From NCBI GenBank assembly GCA_012798435.1, contig JAAZNF010000051.1, positions 1 to 64,000 on the forward strand: a DNA stretch of 64,000 bases. Direction: 5' to 3'. Position 1 is the stretch's first letter. Each line of letters opens with the position of its first letter. The notes below the pieces were generated by a model. The model had not been told where the DNA came from, made no database searches, and saw only the letters and a list, made by a program, of their open reading frames with translations. The DNA comes from Myxococcales bacterium (GTDB lineage: Bacteria; Myxococcota; B64-G9). Positions 55,227 through 63,716 of this stretch are shown here, one piece after another. A program made the translations under genes and the position numbers.

Positions 55227-57009
55227 GCGAGCGCATCGCCTCGCCGGTCTCCTTGAGATGCTCCGATGGAAGGCGCAGGGTCATGGCCAGGCGCTCCGGG
55301 GTCGAGTCGAAGGAGAGGAAGATCCCGCTCTGCATCTTGGCGCCTGGTTTGGCGCCGCCGGCCAGCATGGGGTTCAGCATGCCCATGGTGTTGTTCATCA
55401 TCCCGCTGATGGAAATGAACATGAAGGCCCCGCTCTGCTTTTCGAGCCCTCCCGCCGCCGCCTGAAAGTATGGGGCGGCGCTGATCCCGGCTTCTTTTTT
55501 CCGCGCGCGATCGAGCAGGGCCTTGATGCGCGCGACGGGATCCTTGCCCATGGACATCAGCATCTTCCCATCGAAGAAGGCGCACACCAGCCGCATGCGC
55601 TCGCCGTACATGCGCTTGAGCATCTCGGCCTCTCCCGGCGCCATCTCACTGGTGTCGAAGGTGAAGTCGAAGCCGGTGAGCTCGACGCCCTGATGCTCCC
55701 CGAGTTTTCCAGGTAGCGACACCTGGTACTTGATCCCCGGCACGGTGAGTTTCGGGGCGGCCGCCTCGACGAGTTTCAGGGTCTTTGCCAGCGCCGCCTT
55801 GGCCTTGGCCTCGTCCCGGAGCGCCACGATCTCGTCCAGGCCGAGCCCGTCGGCCGAGATGTCCTCCACCGCCGCGAGCTCGTCGCCCAGCGAGTCCAGC
55901 ATGTCCTGGATCACCGCTTTCCACTCGGGAGCGACGCCCTCGTCGAAGACGGTGCCGAGCAACTGTTGCGAGAACTCCAGTAGATCGGATTTCACCAGGT
56001 CCCACTGGATGTTCATGCCCATGGCCAGGAAACCCTGCGCCGGCAGGAGGACGTAGAGTTGCTGGGGCGTGTTGCGCTTCTGGGCGGCGAGGAGCTTGGA
56101 AAAGAACGATCCCGGCTCGCACCACAAACCCGCCTTGAGGATGAGCGCCTCATCGGTGGTGCCCAGCACCACCTGCACCGTTCGCATCTGCTCGATGGCC
56201 GAGCCCGTCTTGTCGAGCATCCAGCCGTACATGAACACCACCGGTGGCGTCGCCAGGTTCGATTGTTCGAGCAACTGGATCATCGACTGCCGGGTCTGCT
56301 GCAGGGAGGCGCGGATCTCCGGGCCGTAGAGCTTGCGGAGCCGGTCGACCTGGAGCTGGAACACGAGATTTCGGGACTTGATCTCGGCGGCGGGATCGGC
56401 CTTCGAGGCCACCAGGACGGCCGCGCGCGAGGCCCCGAGCCAGGCCCGGCCTCCGTCGACCCGCACGTAGAGCTTCTCCTTGGGGCGCGGCACCGCTTCG
56501 GCATCGGCGCCACCCTTGAATACGGCATAGGTGTCGACGCCGCCGCTCTGCAATTCGACGACGCCTTCTTTCTCCTCGATTGTCTTCCAGGCAGGAGAGA
56601 GGGCCGCGACGAAATCGTCCTTCCCGGTCACACTGATGCGCAGGACTGCCGGATCGGGATACTCCTTGGGGTTCAGGATCAGCACGGCCGCGGGCCGGGT
56701 CAGATCCACTACATGTGTCTTCGAGAGCCCCATCTCCAGCAGAAGCCGGTTGAGCTGCATGGAGAGCATGCCGGGCATGACGAGCCCGGTCGCCGCCAGC
56801 ACTTTCTCTACATCGGCGACCAGCGTCGCCGGGCTTGCACAGGCGAACACTCCCACGGTGTCTTCTGGAAGCGAGATCGAGCTCATCAAATCTACCGCGG
56901 CGGGAGGAACAGTGATTGGGCTTTCCGCCGCAGGCTCTTTCTTCTTGCAGCCGAACAGGACGAGACCGAGCGCCACGATGCACAAGAGCCCCAAGGACTT
57001 CCTTCTCAT
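55189..57009 (-). CDS. Large lipoprotein of unknown function
   Basis: 606 residues. GGAGG before the ATG at 57009. Lipobox LFGC with Cys21, followed by KKKEP. The mature part has a tandem arrangement of about two similar alpha/beta regions of 200 residues (for example FFSKLLAAQKRNTPQQLYVL and QSGIFLSFDSTPERLAMTLR). It resembles proteins annotated as conserved hypothetical in deltaproteobacteria. Location in the periplasm or on the outer membrane is inferred from the signal. Divergent from the radical SAM gene. Confidence 0.75.
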   Translation of the reverse strand: MRRKSLGLLCIVALGLVLFGCKKKEPAAESPITVPPAAVDLMSSISLPEDTVGVFACASPATLVADVEKVLAATGLVMPGMLSMQLNRLLLEMGLSKTHVVDLTRPAAVLILNPKEYPDPAVLRISVTGKDDFVAALSPAWKTIEEKEGVVELQSGGVDTYAVFKGGADAEAVPRPKEKLYVRVDGGRAWLGASRAAVLVASKADPAAEIKSRNLVFQLQVDRLRKLYGPEIRASLQQTRQSMIQLLEQSNLATPPVVFMYGWMLDKTGSAIEQMRTVQVVLGTTDEALILKAGLWCEPGSFFSKLLAAQKRNTPQQLYVLLPAQGFLAMGMNIQWDLVKSDLLEFSQQLLGTVFDEGVAPEWKAVIQDMLDSLGDELAAVEDISADGLGLDEIVALRDEAKAKAALAKTLKLVEAAAPKLTVPGIKYQVSLPGKLGEHQGVELTGFDFTFDTSEMAPGEAEMLKRMYGERMRLVCAFFDGKMLMSMGKDPVARIKALLDRARKKEAGISAAPYFQAAAGGLEKQSGAFMFISISGMMNNTMGMLNPMLAGGAKPGAKMQSGIFLSFDSTPERLAMTLRLPSEHLKETGEAMRSLTQMSNSSPASP

Positions 57010-57036
57010 GGTTTTCCTCCAGTCAGAATTGCGGCC

Positions 57037-57066
57037 TATGTAACACTGGTTAACTTGAGCCAGCAA
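57037..57066 (-). promoter_or_regulatory. Weak candidate promoter of the large lipoprotein gene
   Basis: Minus strand TTGCTG (57066-57061), 18 bases, TACATA (57042-57037). The interval 57010-57205 is clearly AT-rich and holds both divergent promoters. Confidence 0.3.
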
Positions 57067-57170
57067 GCCAAATCTTTGTATTGGCGATAACTAATTGAAT
57101 ATATTATTTATAACAATAAGGTGTATTTCTTGAAACAAAGTTCTTGTATTACTGAAAACCGATTTTGCCG

Positions 57171-57199
57171 TTGACAATCGAGCTTGGAAAAGGTAAGCT
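57171..57199 (+). promoter_or_regulatory. Promoter of the radical SAM gene
   Basis: TTGACA (57171-57176), 17 bases, TAAGCT (57194-57199). Only six bases lie between the -10 box and the ATG at 57206, so the mRNA should be leaderless. Confidence 0.6.
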
Positions 57200-57213
57200 G
57201 TACGCATGTACAG
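57198..57213. promoter_or_regulatory. LexA-box-like inverted repeat over the start codon
   Basis: CTGTACGCATGTACAG: 6-bp perfect arms around GCAT, matching the CTGT-N8-ACAG form of enterobacterial and beta/gamma-proteobacterial LexA boxes. It covers the last two bases of the -10 box, the predicted transcription start and the ATG. LexA sites in studied Myxococcota differ from this form, so the assignment is tentative. Confidence 0.45.
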
Positions 57214-58204
57214 TGGTCGCAAAGGCGTTGTACAAGACCTTCCGGCGCCTGATGGTCCCAAGGTCATCGGCGTCGAGGTGGAACGTGCCTTCGAGCGCCC
57301 GTTCAGGAAGTGCCAGCAAGGGATGTTGGTGTTGAACGTGGCCGCCGGCTGTTCGTTCGGTTGTCTGTTCTGTCCACTCAGCCACAGGCTCTCGCGGACA
57401 AACGAGATTCAGCTCAGGGTGAACCTGCCCGGCGTCCTGGAGCGCGAGATCCAGGCTCGGCGAAAGAACGGCCACCTGCCAGCGGCCGTCTTTCTCAACA
57501 CCACGACCGACCTGTTCCAGCCTATCGGCTCGCTCCTCACGGTCACGCACGAGGTGCTGCGCATCCTGCTCTCCGAAGGGCTGGAGGTGTCGTTTCAGAC
57601 CCGTGGGCTGGTACCGGAGGGGTTCGGCGAGCTGCTTGCGGCGTACCCGGGGAAGGTGCACGCCCAGGTTTCGATGTTTGCCATGAGCCGTGAGCTGACG
57701 CGGCTGTACGAGCCGGGGGCCCCCGACCCGTTGGAGCGGCTCGAGAGCATCCGGCGGCTCCTGAAGTGGGGCGTTGACGTGCGGGGACGCATCGAGCCTC
57801 TCATCCCGTTCGTCTCGGATACCGCTGGGCACCTGGATGAGCTCTTGCGCCACCTTCGCTCGGCAGGCGTACAGCGCGCCACCGCCGCCTACCTCGTGCT
57901 ACGGCCCCAGATCCTGGACCGGCTCCAGGAACTCTTGCCCATCGCTCACTATCATCTCATCAAGGGAAGCTTCCGGGGGCAGGCCTGGCAGAAGGAAGGG
58001 CTGTACTCCCAGGTGCGGATGCTGCCCCAGTCCACCCGCAACCAGGGGTACGAGCGCCTCCGGGCCGCCGCGCGCCGTGCGGACATGTCGATATCCGTCT
58101 GCGCTTGCCACGATCCCTCATCTGGCGAGTCGTGCTGGGAGCAGGCGGTGGCTACTCCCGGTGCCGGGAAGCGTGGCCAGCTCGATCTGTTCTCCCGGGC
58201 ATAG
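57206..58204 (+). CDS. SplB-like radical SAM enzyme
   Basis: 332 residues. The [4Fe-4S] motif CSFGCLFC (Cys49, Cys53, Cys56) is the Cx3Cx2C of radical SAM enzymes. The following half-barrel includes FLNTTTDLFQPIGSLLTVTHE and RLYEPGAPDPLERLESIRRL, the pattern of the SplB/Rv2578c group (COG1533), named after spore photoproduct lyase, a DNA-repair enzyme. A second Cys group lies near the C-terminus (VCACHDPSSGESC). Function of this subgroup is not established; DNA repair is supported only by the LexA-like site. It ends in TAG. Confidence 0.85.
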   Translation: MYSGRKGVVQDLPAPDGPKVIGVEVERAFERPFRKCQQGMLVLNVAAGCSFGCLFCPLSHRLSRTNEIQLRVNLPGVLEREIQARRKNGHLPAAVFLNTTTDLFQPIGSLLTVTHEVLRILLSEGLEVSFQTRGLVPEGFGELLAAYPGKVHAQVSMFAMSRELTRLYEPGAPDPLERLESIRRLLKWGVDVRGRIEPLIPFVSDTAGHLDELLRHLRSAGVQRATAAYLVLRPQILDRLQELLPIAHYHLIKGSFRGQAWQKEGLYSQVRMLPQSTRNQGYERLRAAARRADMSISVCACHDPSSGESCWEQAVATPGAGKRGQLDLFSRA

Positions 58205-58219
58205 CATCGTTCAAATCCG

Positions 58220-58249
58220 TTGACGCAGCGCCGGGGGCCTTGTTATGGT
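58220..58249 (+). promoter_or_regulatory. Promoter of the PP2C/cNMP-binding gene
   Basis: TTGACG (58220-58225), 18 bases, TATGGT (58244-58249). Leader of about 45 bases with GGGGAG ahead of the GTG at 58300. It lies just after the radical SAM stop, so the two genes can be transcribed separately. Confidence 0.45.
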
Positions 58250-58299
58250 TCGCGGCAAGGCGGCGGCGATCCGTCGCGAGCGCAGGGGAGAGCACGGCC

Positions 58300-59565
58300 G
58301 TGAAGCCGATCGTCTTCGGAAAAACCGACGTTGGGCGCAAGCGGGAGCACAACGAGGACGCGTTCTTCATCGACGAGGAGCTGGGGATCTTCATGGTGGC
58401 CGACGGCATGGGGGGGCACGCCGCCGGCGAGGTCGCCGCGGCCAAGGCGGTGGAAGTCATCCAGGGGCACCTGGCCGCCCAGGTCGAGCGCCTGGCTCAA
58501 TACCGTGCCCAACCAACGGTGGAGACGCGCGATCAGATCCTCGAGCTTGTCGAGGAAGCGGTGCAGAAGGCCTGCGGCGAGATCTACCGCCTGGCGCAAG
58601 AAAACAAGGCGCGCCACGGCATGGGCACGACGCTGTCGTTGCTGCTGGTGGCCGGCCAGGAGGCGTTCATCGGCCACGTAGGTGATTCCCGAGTGTACCT
58701 GCTGCGCGAGGGCCTCGTCCACCAGCTCACCGTGGACCACACCCTGATCAACGAGCAACTGAAGCGCGGGGTCATCTCCAAGGAGGAGGCCACCGCCGCC
58801 CGGTACAAGAACGTGATCACCCGCGCGGTCGGCATCCAGGAGCGGGTGCGAGTCGACACGTTGCACCTGGACGTGTTGCCGGGCGACCGTTTCATCTTGT
58901 GCAGCGACGGCCTGCACGGTTACCTCAAGCCGGGCGATGTCGAGAAGATCACCGGGAGTGCCCCGGCCGCGGAAATCCCCGAGCGCTTCATTGACCTGGC
59001 CAACCAGCGCGGCGGCCGAGACAACATCTCGGTCATCTACCTCGAGATGCCGCCGGGGGACGAGGAGGCCTCGCGCGAGGCCCGCCAGCGGCTGGAGACC
59101 ATGCGTAATGCGCCGCTGTTCAAGTATCTGAGCTATCGCGAGCTGGTCACGCTGGTGAACCTGGCGTACACCCGCAGCGCCCGAGCGGGGGAGCGGATCA
59201 TCGAGGAGGGAGTGACAGGCGACGAGCTGTTTCTCATCGTCAGCGGGAGCGCCCGGGTGCTCAAGGGGGAGCAGACCATCGCCAGGTTGGGGCAGGGGAG
59301 CCATTTCGGAGAGATGGCGCTAATCGACAACGCCCCGCGCTCCGCCAGCGTGGAAGCGGGCGAGCCGACCCGGCTGCTGGTGATCGGGCGCAAACCGTTC
59401 TACGACTACATTCGCAAGGACACCACCGCCGGTCTGAAGCTTTTGTGGAGCTTCTTGCAGATCCTCACCTTGCGCTTGCGCACGGCAGACGAGCGTCTGC
59501 GCGAGGCCCAGGAAGAGCTGGCCGTGCAGCAGGTCCAACCCGACTGGATCCTTCCCGACGATTGA
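58300..59565 (+). CDS. PP2C-type phosphatase fused to a cyclic-nucleotide-binding domain
   Basis: 421 residues, GTG start at 58300. PP2C motifs in order: VGRKREHNEDAF, VADGMGGHAAGEVAA, IGHVGDSRVYLL, ILCSDGLHGYL and GGRDNISVIYLE; the metal Asp residues are intact, so it should dephosphorylate Ser/Thr. From about residue 300 a cyclic-nucleotide-binding domain follows, with the phosphate cassette HFGEMALIDNAPRSAS. The C-terminal 35 residues are helical. cAMP or cGMP may control the phosphatase. Standalone by promoter; convergent with the PilZ gene. Confidence 0.9.
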   Translation: MKPIVFGKTDVGRKREHNEDAFFIDEELGIFMVADGMGGHAAGEVAAAKAVEVIQGHLAAQVERLAQYRAQPTVETRDQILELVEEAVQKACGEIYRLAQENKARHGMGTTLSLLLVAGQEAFIGHVGDSRVYLLREGLVHQLTVDHTLINEQLKRGVISKEEATAARYKNVITRAVGIQERVRVDTLHLDVLPGDRFILCSDGLHGYLKPGDVEKITGSAPAAEIPERFIDLANQRGGRDNISVIYLEMPPGDEEASREARQRLETMRNAPLFKYLSYRELVTLVNLAYTRSARAGERIIEEGVTGDELFLIVSGSARVLKGEQTIARLGQGSHFGEMALIDNAPRSASVEAGEPTRLLVIGRKPFYDYIRKDTTAGLKLLWSFLQILTLRLRTADERLREAQEELAVQQVQPDWILPDD

Positions 59566-59742
59566 TTCGTTGCGGCGCGGTTGCAACCGTCAACCCGGGT
59601 GTTCTCATTGGGGAGCGCGTGCCCGCCCCGCGCAGGCTTCGTCGGTCCCGCGGTCGGTCGCGCCGGAGAACTTCATTCTCGAACCCGTCCATCCTGTGTA
59701 TGAAAGGCTCTACCCGGCACTGGCGGTGGGTCTTGTGGTGAA

Positions 59743-60756
59743 TCACTCGATCAGAAAGTCGTACGCCTTGCGCCGGTCGGGGTGGCTGAGGATGGCGTAG
59801 GCCTTGCGGATCCGGCCCAGGGTCTCCGAAAGCTGCCGCATCAGATCTCGCGGCAGGGCCTCCGGTGGGCAGGCCGGCTTGAAACGGTCCAGCAGGCTCT
59901 GGTAGGCCGCCTGGACCTCCTCGGCGGTCGCAGTCTTCTTGAGCCCGAGGATGGAGTAATAATTGTCGTCCTCGAGCGCCTTCTGGTAGGCGGCGAGGTC
60001 TTTTTTCAGCGTCGCGACGAGATCGATGTCAGCGCCGGGCCGCGGCGGAAGCTGGGCCGGCTTGGCCGGAGCCGGTGCAACTGCCGCCTTGGGTGGTGCC
60101 GGTGGAGAGGGCGGAGAGGCGAGCGCTGCAGATGGGGCCTTTGTGGAAGGGACCGGGGTCCTGCGAGAGGTGGACGGCGGTGCCGGCGGAGGCTGCTTCT
60201 TGGCTTTGATCTCGGACTCCATCGAGTCCAAGAGATCGTCGATCTCGGAGAGCAGAGCGTCCGGATCGTTCTCGTCGGCGTCACGTTTTTCGACCGTGGG
60301 AGCTTCCGCGGGCTTGGTTGCCTGTGGTGCCGACGCCTGCGCGGCCGGCGCGGGAGCCGTCGGGCGCCGGGCACACAGATCCAGCACCACCTGGAGCAGC
60401 ATCTTGTGGCGGGTGCGGGACACTTCGTCGAAGGCCACCGCCATGCCCGCCGACTGCTTGTCGTTGGCGCGTTCCCGGGGGATGGAGCGGACGACCTCGC
60501 CGCCGATCTCGAAGTTCTTTCCGTCCGGCAGGGCGATGGAGAGCCTGACCCGCTTCCACAGCGGGGCGGGCTGGTCGGTGTGCAGGAACATGCCACCCGC
60601 CCCGATGTCGCGGCTTACGAGCTTCACCCGGCGCTTCTCTCCGGCGACCTCCACGTCCACGTCGAGCTCGGCATGGGCGCGCGGGCTGGCGCGCTCCGGC
60701 GAGGCGTCGTTCTTGCTGTTGGAATCCGGCGACATGCTCTGTCCCATGCTCGACAT
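59743..60756 (-). CDS. PilZ domain protein with C-terminal degenerate J domain
   Basis: 337 residues. PilZ domain at about residues 20-120: RASPR supplies the RxxxR c-di-GMP motif and DIGAGG replaces the usual DxSxGG. A 100-residue Pro/Ala-rich linker follows, then a J-like domain (YYSILGLKKTATAEEVQAAY ... LSHPDRRKAYD). The HPD tripeptide that stimulates DnaK is absent between helices II and III (DRFKPACPPEA); the HPDRR near the end is in a different place. Its start lies 28 bases after the RNase E/G stop. It may couple c-di-GMP to protein assembly. Confidence 0.8.
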   Translation of the reverse strand: MSSMGQSMSPDSNSKNDASPERASPRAHAELDVDVEVAGEKRRVKLVSRDIGAGGMFLHTDQPAPLWKRVRLSIALPDGKNFEIGGEVVRSIPRERANDKQSAGMAVAFDEVSRTRHKMLLQVVLDLCARRPTAPAPAAQASAPQATKPAEAPTVEKRDADENDPDALLSEIDDLLDSMESEIKAKKQPPPAPPSTSRRTPVPSTKAPSAALASPPSPPAPPKAAVAPAPAKPAQLPPRPGADIDLVATLKKDLAAYQKALEDDNYYSILGLKKTATAEEVQAAYQSLLDRFKPACPPEALPRDLMRQLSETLGRIRKAYAILSHPDRRKAYDFLIE

Positions 60757-60784
60757 TTTTCCCAGCGGCCGGACCGATCATACC

Positions 60785-62485
60785 TCAGGCGGGCGGCGCC
60801 TTCAATTCGGCCTGGGCCGGCTTGCGCCGGCGCCGGTGCCGCCGGCGGCGGGAGCGTTTCTTGGGTGCCGGTCCGGCCGCGTCCGCCGCAGTTCCCGGCG
60901 TTGCCGGAGGATGATTTCCAACCTCGGGTGACGCAGCTGGGGGCGGTTCGGATGCTGGCTTGGCGACGGGCGAGGCGGGGGCACGAGCCGGCGGGGGCGC
61001 GACCGGGGACGGCGCTCTCTGCGTGGCCACGGGAGCCGGGGGCGTCACGATCTGAACAGGATCGCGAGCGGGATCTGGCGCCACGGCGGCCTCGATGACC
61101 ACCCGGCCGCGGTAGCGGCGCTCCAGCTCGATCAGCCGCTCGCGCTGGTTGGCCAGCAAGTTGGCCACCGGGATGGGGAGCGTCACCCGCACCTCGCCGC
61201 CCTCTCCCCGAGACAGCTCGCCGGCGATGCGGCGCAAGGTGTCGAGGGCCGCCGCCTCGGGCGACCGGACCCGGCCGTCGCCACCGCAGGCCGGGCAGGG
61301 GTCGTAGCCCAACACGCGGCTTGACTGCCCCAGCCGCTGGCGGGTGAGGGTGCACAGCCCGAAGCTCGAGATCTTGTTGATTTGAAAACGCGCCTTGTCC
61401 GGGCGCATGGCCTCGCGCAGCGCCTTCTCCACCTCGGCGTTGTGGCGCGGCTGGTTCATGTCGATGAAGTCGATCACCACGATGCCGCCCAGGTCGCGCA
61501 GCCGAAGCTGGCGCGCCACCTCTCGCGCTGCCTCCAGGTTGGTGGCCAAGGCCGTGTTCTCCTGGCCCGGCGCGCCGCGGGTGCGGCCGGAGTTCACGTC
61601 GATGGACACCAGCGCCTCGGTCTGTTCGATGACAAGGCTACCGCCGGAGGGCAACGGGACGCGGCGCTGCTGGATGGCGCGAATCTGCTCCTCCAGATCG
61701 AAGCGTGAGAAAAGCGGTTTCGGCTCGCTCCACTGGCGCACGCAGGACTGCAGGCGAGGCATGAAGCGCCGGAAGAACTCCTGCGCCCGCTCGAAGGCCC
61801 GCGGCTCGTCGATCCATACCTCGCTGATGTCGTTTTGAAAGTAATCACGCAGCACCCGCACGATCAGATCGTCCTCGCCGTGGAGCAGCGCCGGCGCCTG
61901 GGCCGACCGGGCGCGCTTTTCGATATCGTTGAACAGGCGTACCAAGTGACCCAGATCCTGGGCGAGCTCCCGCTTCCCCCGGTCCTGGCCGGCGGTGCGG
62001 ATGATCACGCCCATGCCGGCGGGGACCTCCAGCTTGGACACGATCTCGCGGAAGCGCTGTCGATCGTCGTCGTCCAGGCGGCGGGACACTCCGCGCGTTT
62101 CGGAGTGAGGCATGAGCACCAGGTACCGCCCAGCCAGGGACAGGAAGTTGGTCAGGCGCGCGCCCTTGGTCCCGATGGGCTCCTTGTCCACCTGGACCAG
62201 CAGCGTCATTCCCCGGCGCAGCCGGCGACGCCGCTCGTTGGCGTCGAGGTTGGCTACCTCGGCAATCTCGTCCATGGGTAGGAAACCGTGGCGCTCACCG
62301 CCGAACTCGACGAAGCAAGCGTCCAGCGATGGTTCCACGTTGGTGATTCGTCCCAGGTAGATGTTACCGCGGATACGCGCCTGCTCCTCGGACTCGTTGA
62401 AGTATGACTGGAGACGACCGTCCTCGACGATGGCCAGTCGGACATTTTCCGGCAGGACGGCGTTGATGAGCATTTGTCGGGTCAT
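60785..62485 (-). CDS. rng: RNase E/G family endoribonuclease
   Basis: 566 residues. S1 domain near residues 35-120 (IRGNIYLGRITNVEPSLDACF), catalytic DNase I-like domain with SIDVNSGR and VIDFIDM (metal Asp residues), the Zn-link CPACGG at about 405, and a Pro/Ala-rich tail ending in a Lys/Arg cluster (KKRSRRRRHRRRRK). The size is between RNase G and full RNase E, so the protein lacks a long degradosome scaffold. It processes rRNA and decays mRNA. First of two genes with PilZ-J. Confidence 0.92.
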   Translation of the reverse strand: MTRQMLINAVLPENVRLAIVEDGRLQSYFNESEEQARIRGNIYLGRITNVEPSLDACFVEFGGERHGFLPMDEIAEVANLDANERRRRLRRGMTLLVQVDKEPIGTKGARLTNFLSLAGRYLVLMPHSETRGVSRRLDDDDRQRFREIVSKLEVPAGMGVIIRTAGQDRGKRELAQDLGHLVRLFNDIEKRARSAQAPALLHGEDDLIVRVLRDYFQNDISEVWIDEPRAFERAQEFFRRFMPRLQSCVRQWSEPKPLFSRFDLEEQIRAIQQRRVPLPSGGSLVIEQTEALVSIDVNSGRTRGAPGQENTALATNLEAAREVARQLRLRDLGGIVVIDFIDMNQPRHNAEVEKALREAMRPDKARFQINKISSFGLCTLTRQRLGQSSRVLGYDPCPACGGDGRVRSPEAAALDTLRRIAGELSRGEGGEVRVTLPIPVANLLANQRERLIELERRYRGRVVIEAAVAPDPARDPVQIVTPPAPVATQRAPSPVAPPPARAPASPVAKPASEPPPAASPEVGNHPPATPGTAADAAGPAPKKRSRRRRHRRRRKPAQAELKAPPA

Positions 62486-62512
62486 GGTATGGTCCCGGGT
62501 TGGAATGGGTGA

Positions 62513-62541
62513 GGGTTATCCGACACGGCTCGGACTGTCAA
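62513..62541 (-). promoter_or_regulatory. Candidate promoter of rng
   Basis: Minus strand perfect TTGACA (62541-62536), 17 bases, TAACCC (62518-62513); GATAAC at 15-base spacing is an alternative. It lies over the 3' end of the membrane-protein gene. Confidence 0.4.
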
Positions 62542-63640
62542 GCGTGGGCCGACGGGTCCAGCCAGCGTTCCGAAGCACTCGATGGATCATGACGTAGGGG
62601 TGGTTTGACAGATCCTTCTCTTCCATGTCGCGTAGGACCGACGAGACCGCCCAGGCGGAGGCCGATAGCGAGATGACGAAGCACACCAGCACCTTGACCA
62701 GGATGGCCAGGTCCACCGAAAGGAGATCGAGAGAGGCGACAGCGAGCGGCAGGCGCACCAGCGGGTATACCACGAACGGCAGCGCCAGCGGGAGCCACAG
62801 ACGGTAGCGCCGTTGCCGGCCGGCCGGCCGCGGGCCGGTGAGCACGAGCGGGCTCAAGAAGTCCACCCGCGCCTTGACTCGGGCCGCGCCCACCACGAAC
62901 AGGCATATGAAAAACGAGGTGACGGCTAGGTGCAGCGCCAGATCGTGCGAAGCGACCGGCAGCCCCTGCTGATAGGACCGACCGAAGCGAGCGAAGGCCA
63001 GCCCGACGCCCAAGGCGGTATTGAACAGTGCGTACGGCAACACGTTGTGGAGCAGGATGTAGCGGCGCCGGGGGATTTCGAGGGGAGGGGATAGCTCCAT
63101 GGCCGGGACCAGACGCCGCAGCGATCGCCGCGCCGCCCAGGGCGCGAGCCAGGCGGTCCCCAGGGCCGGCAGGAAGGCCGCGGCGAACAGGAACTCCCGC
63201 CGGTCCGGGCCCCAGCCAACCATCCAGGAGCCGAGGCGAGTCAGGCCGTAGATCGCCCAGGAGAAGGCGGTGGCGGCGATGAGGGCCGGCACGAAGAAGC
63301 CGGCCCGCAGCGTCCGCGGCGGTTGCGCCTCGAGGTCGCGCCACTCGGACGCGTCCGGCTCCAGCCGGCCGAAGAAGAACCGGCGCCGCGCCTGGATGGT
63401 GGCCGCGCACACCACCACAAACACGGATACGAACCCGCTCCAGCCGGCCGCGGTGGCGGCCTCGTTGGGATCCAGTCGACCATCGCGGTTGAGCCAGTAG
63501 AAGCCCACGTTGCCGCTCCACCACAGGAAGAGGGACCAGAAGAAGAAATTCCATCCGGCCAGGCGCCGGACGTAGCTCTTGATGGTCTGCGGCGGCCGCG
63601 GGCGGAGCCAGCGGGGTTTGTCCGGTGAACTCGCCGTCAC
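62516..63640 (-). CDS. Multi-pass membrane protein of unknown function
   Basis: 374 residues. The frame is open to 63847, but the ATG at 63718 would overlap the divergent MFS start; the GTG at 63640 is preferred (VTASSPDKPRWLRPRPPQTI). About seven hydrophobic segments, for example WSGFVSVFVVVCAATIQA, ALFNTALGVGLAFARF and LAILVKVLVCFVISLSASAW. A cytoplasmic basic N-terminus is likely. No family recognised. Precedes rng on the same strand. Confidence 0.7.
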   Translation of the reverse strand: MTASSPDKPRWLRPRPPQTIKSYVRRLAGWNFFFWSLFLWWSGNVGFYWLNRDGRLDPNEAATAAGWSGFVSVFVVVCAATIQARRRFFFGRLEPDASEWRDLEAQPPRTLRAGFFVPALIAATAFSWAIYGLTRLGSWMVGWGPDRREFLFAAAFLPALGTAWLAPWAARRSLRRLVPAMELSPPLEIPRRRYILLHNVLPYALFNTALGVGLAFARFGRSYQQGLPVASHDLALHLAVTSFFICLFVVGAARVKARVDFLSPLVLTGPRPAGRQRRYRLWLPLALPFVVYPLVRLPLAVASLDLLSVDLAILVKVLVCFVISLSASAWAVSSVLRDMEEKDLSNHPYVMIHRVLRNAGWTRRPTLDSPSRVG

Positions 63641-63716
63641 AGGCGTCCCATACCACGCCCAGGGTGGCAATTCCAGACCGAGTGATTTATTCTGCCGCGG
63701 TCCCGGGAGGCGGCTC

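Noticed and set aside
59566-59742. Small gene or terminator in the gap between the PP2C and PilZ genes
   Set aside because: Only a short palindrome (GGTTGCAACC at 59579-59588) without a T tract was seen; no frame has a ribosome site.
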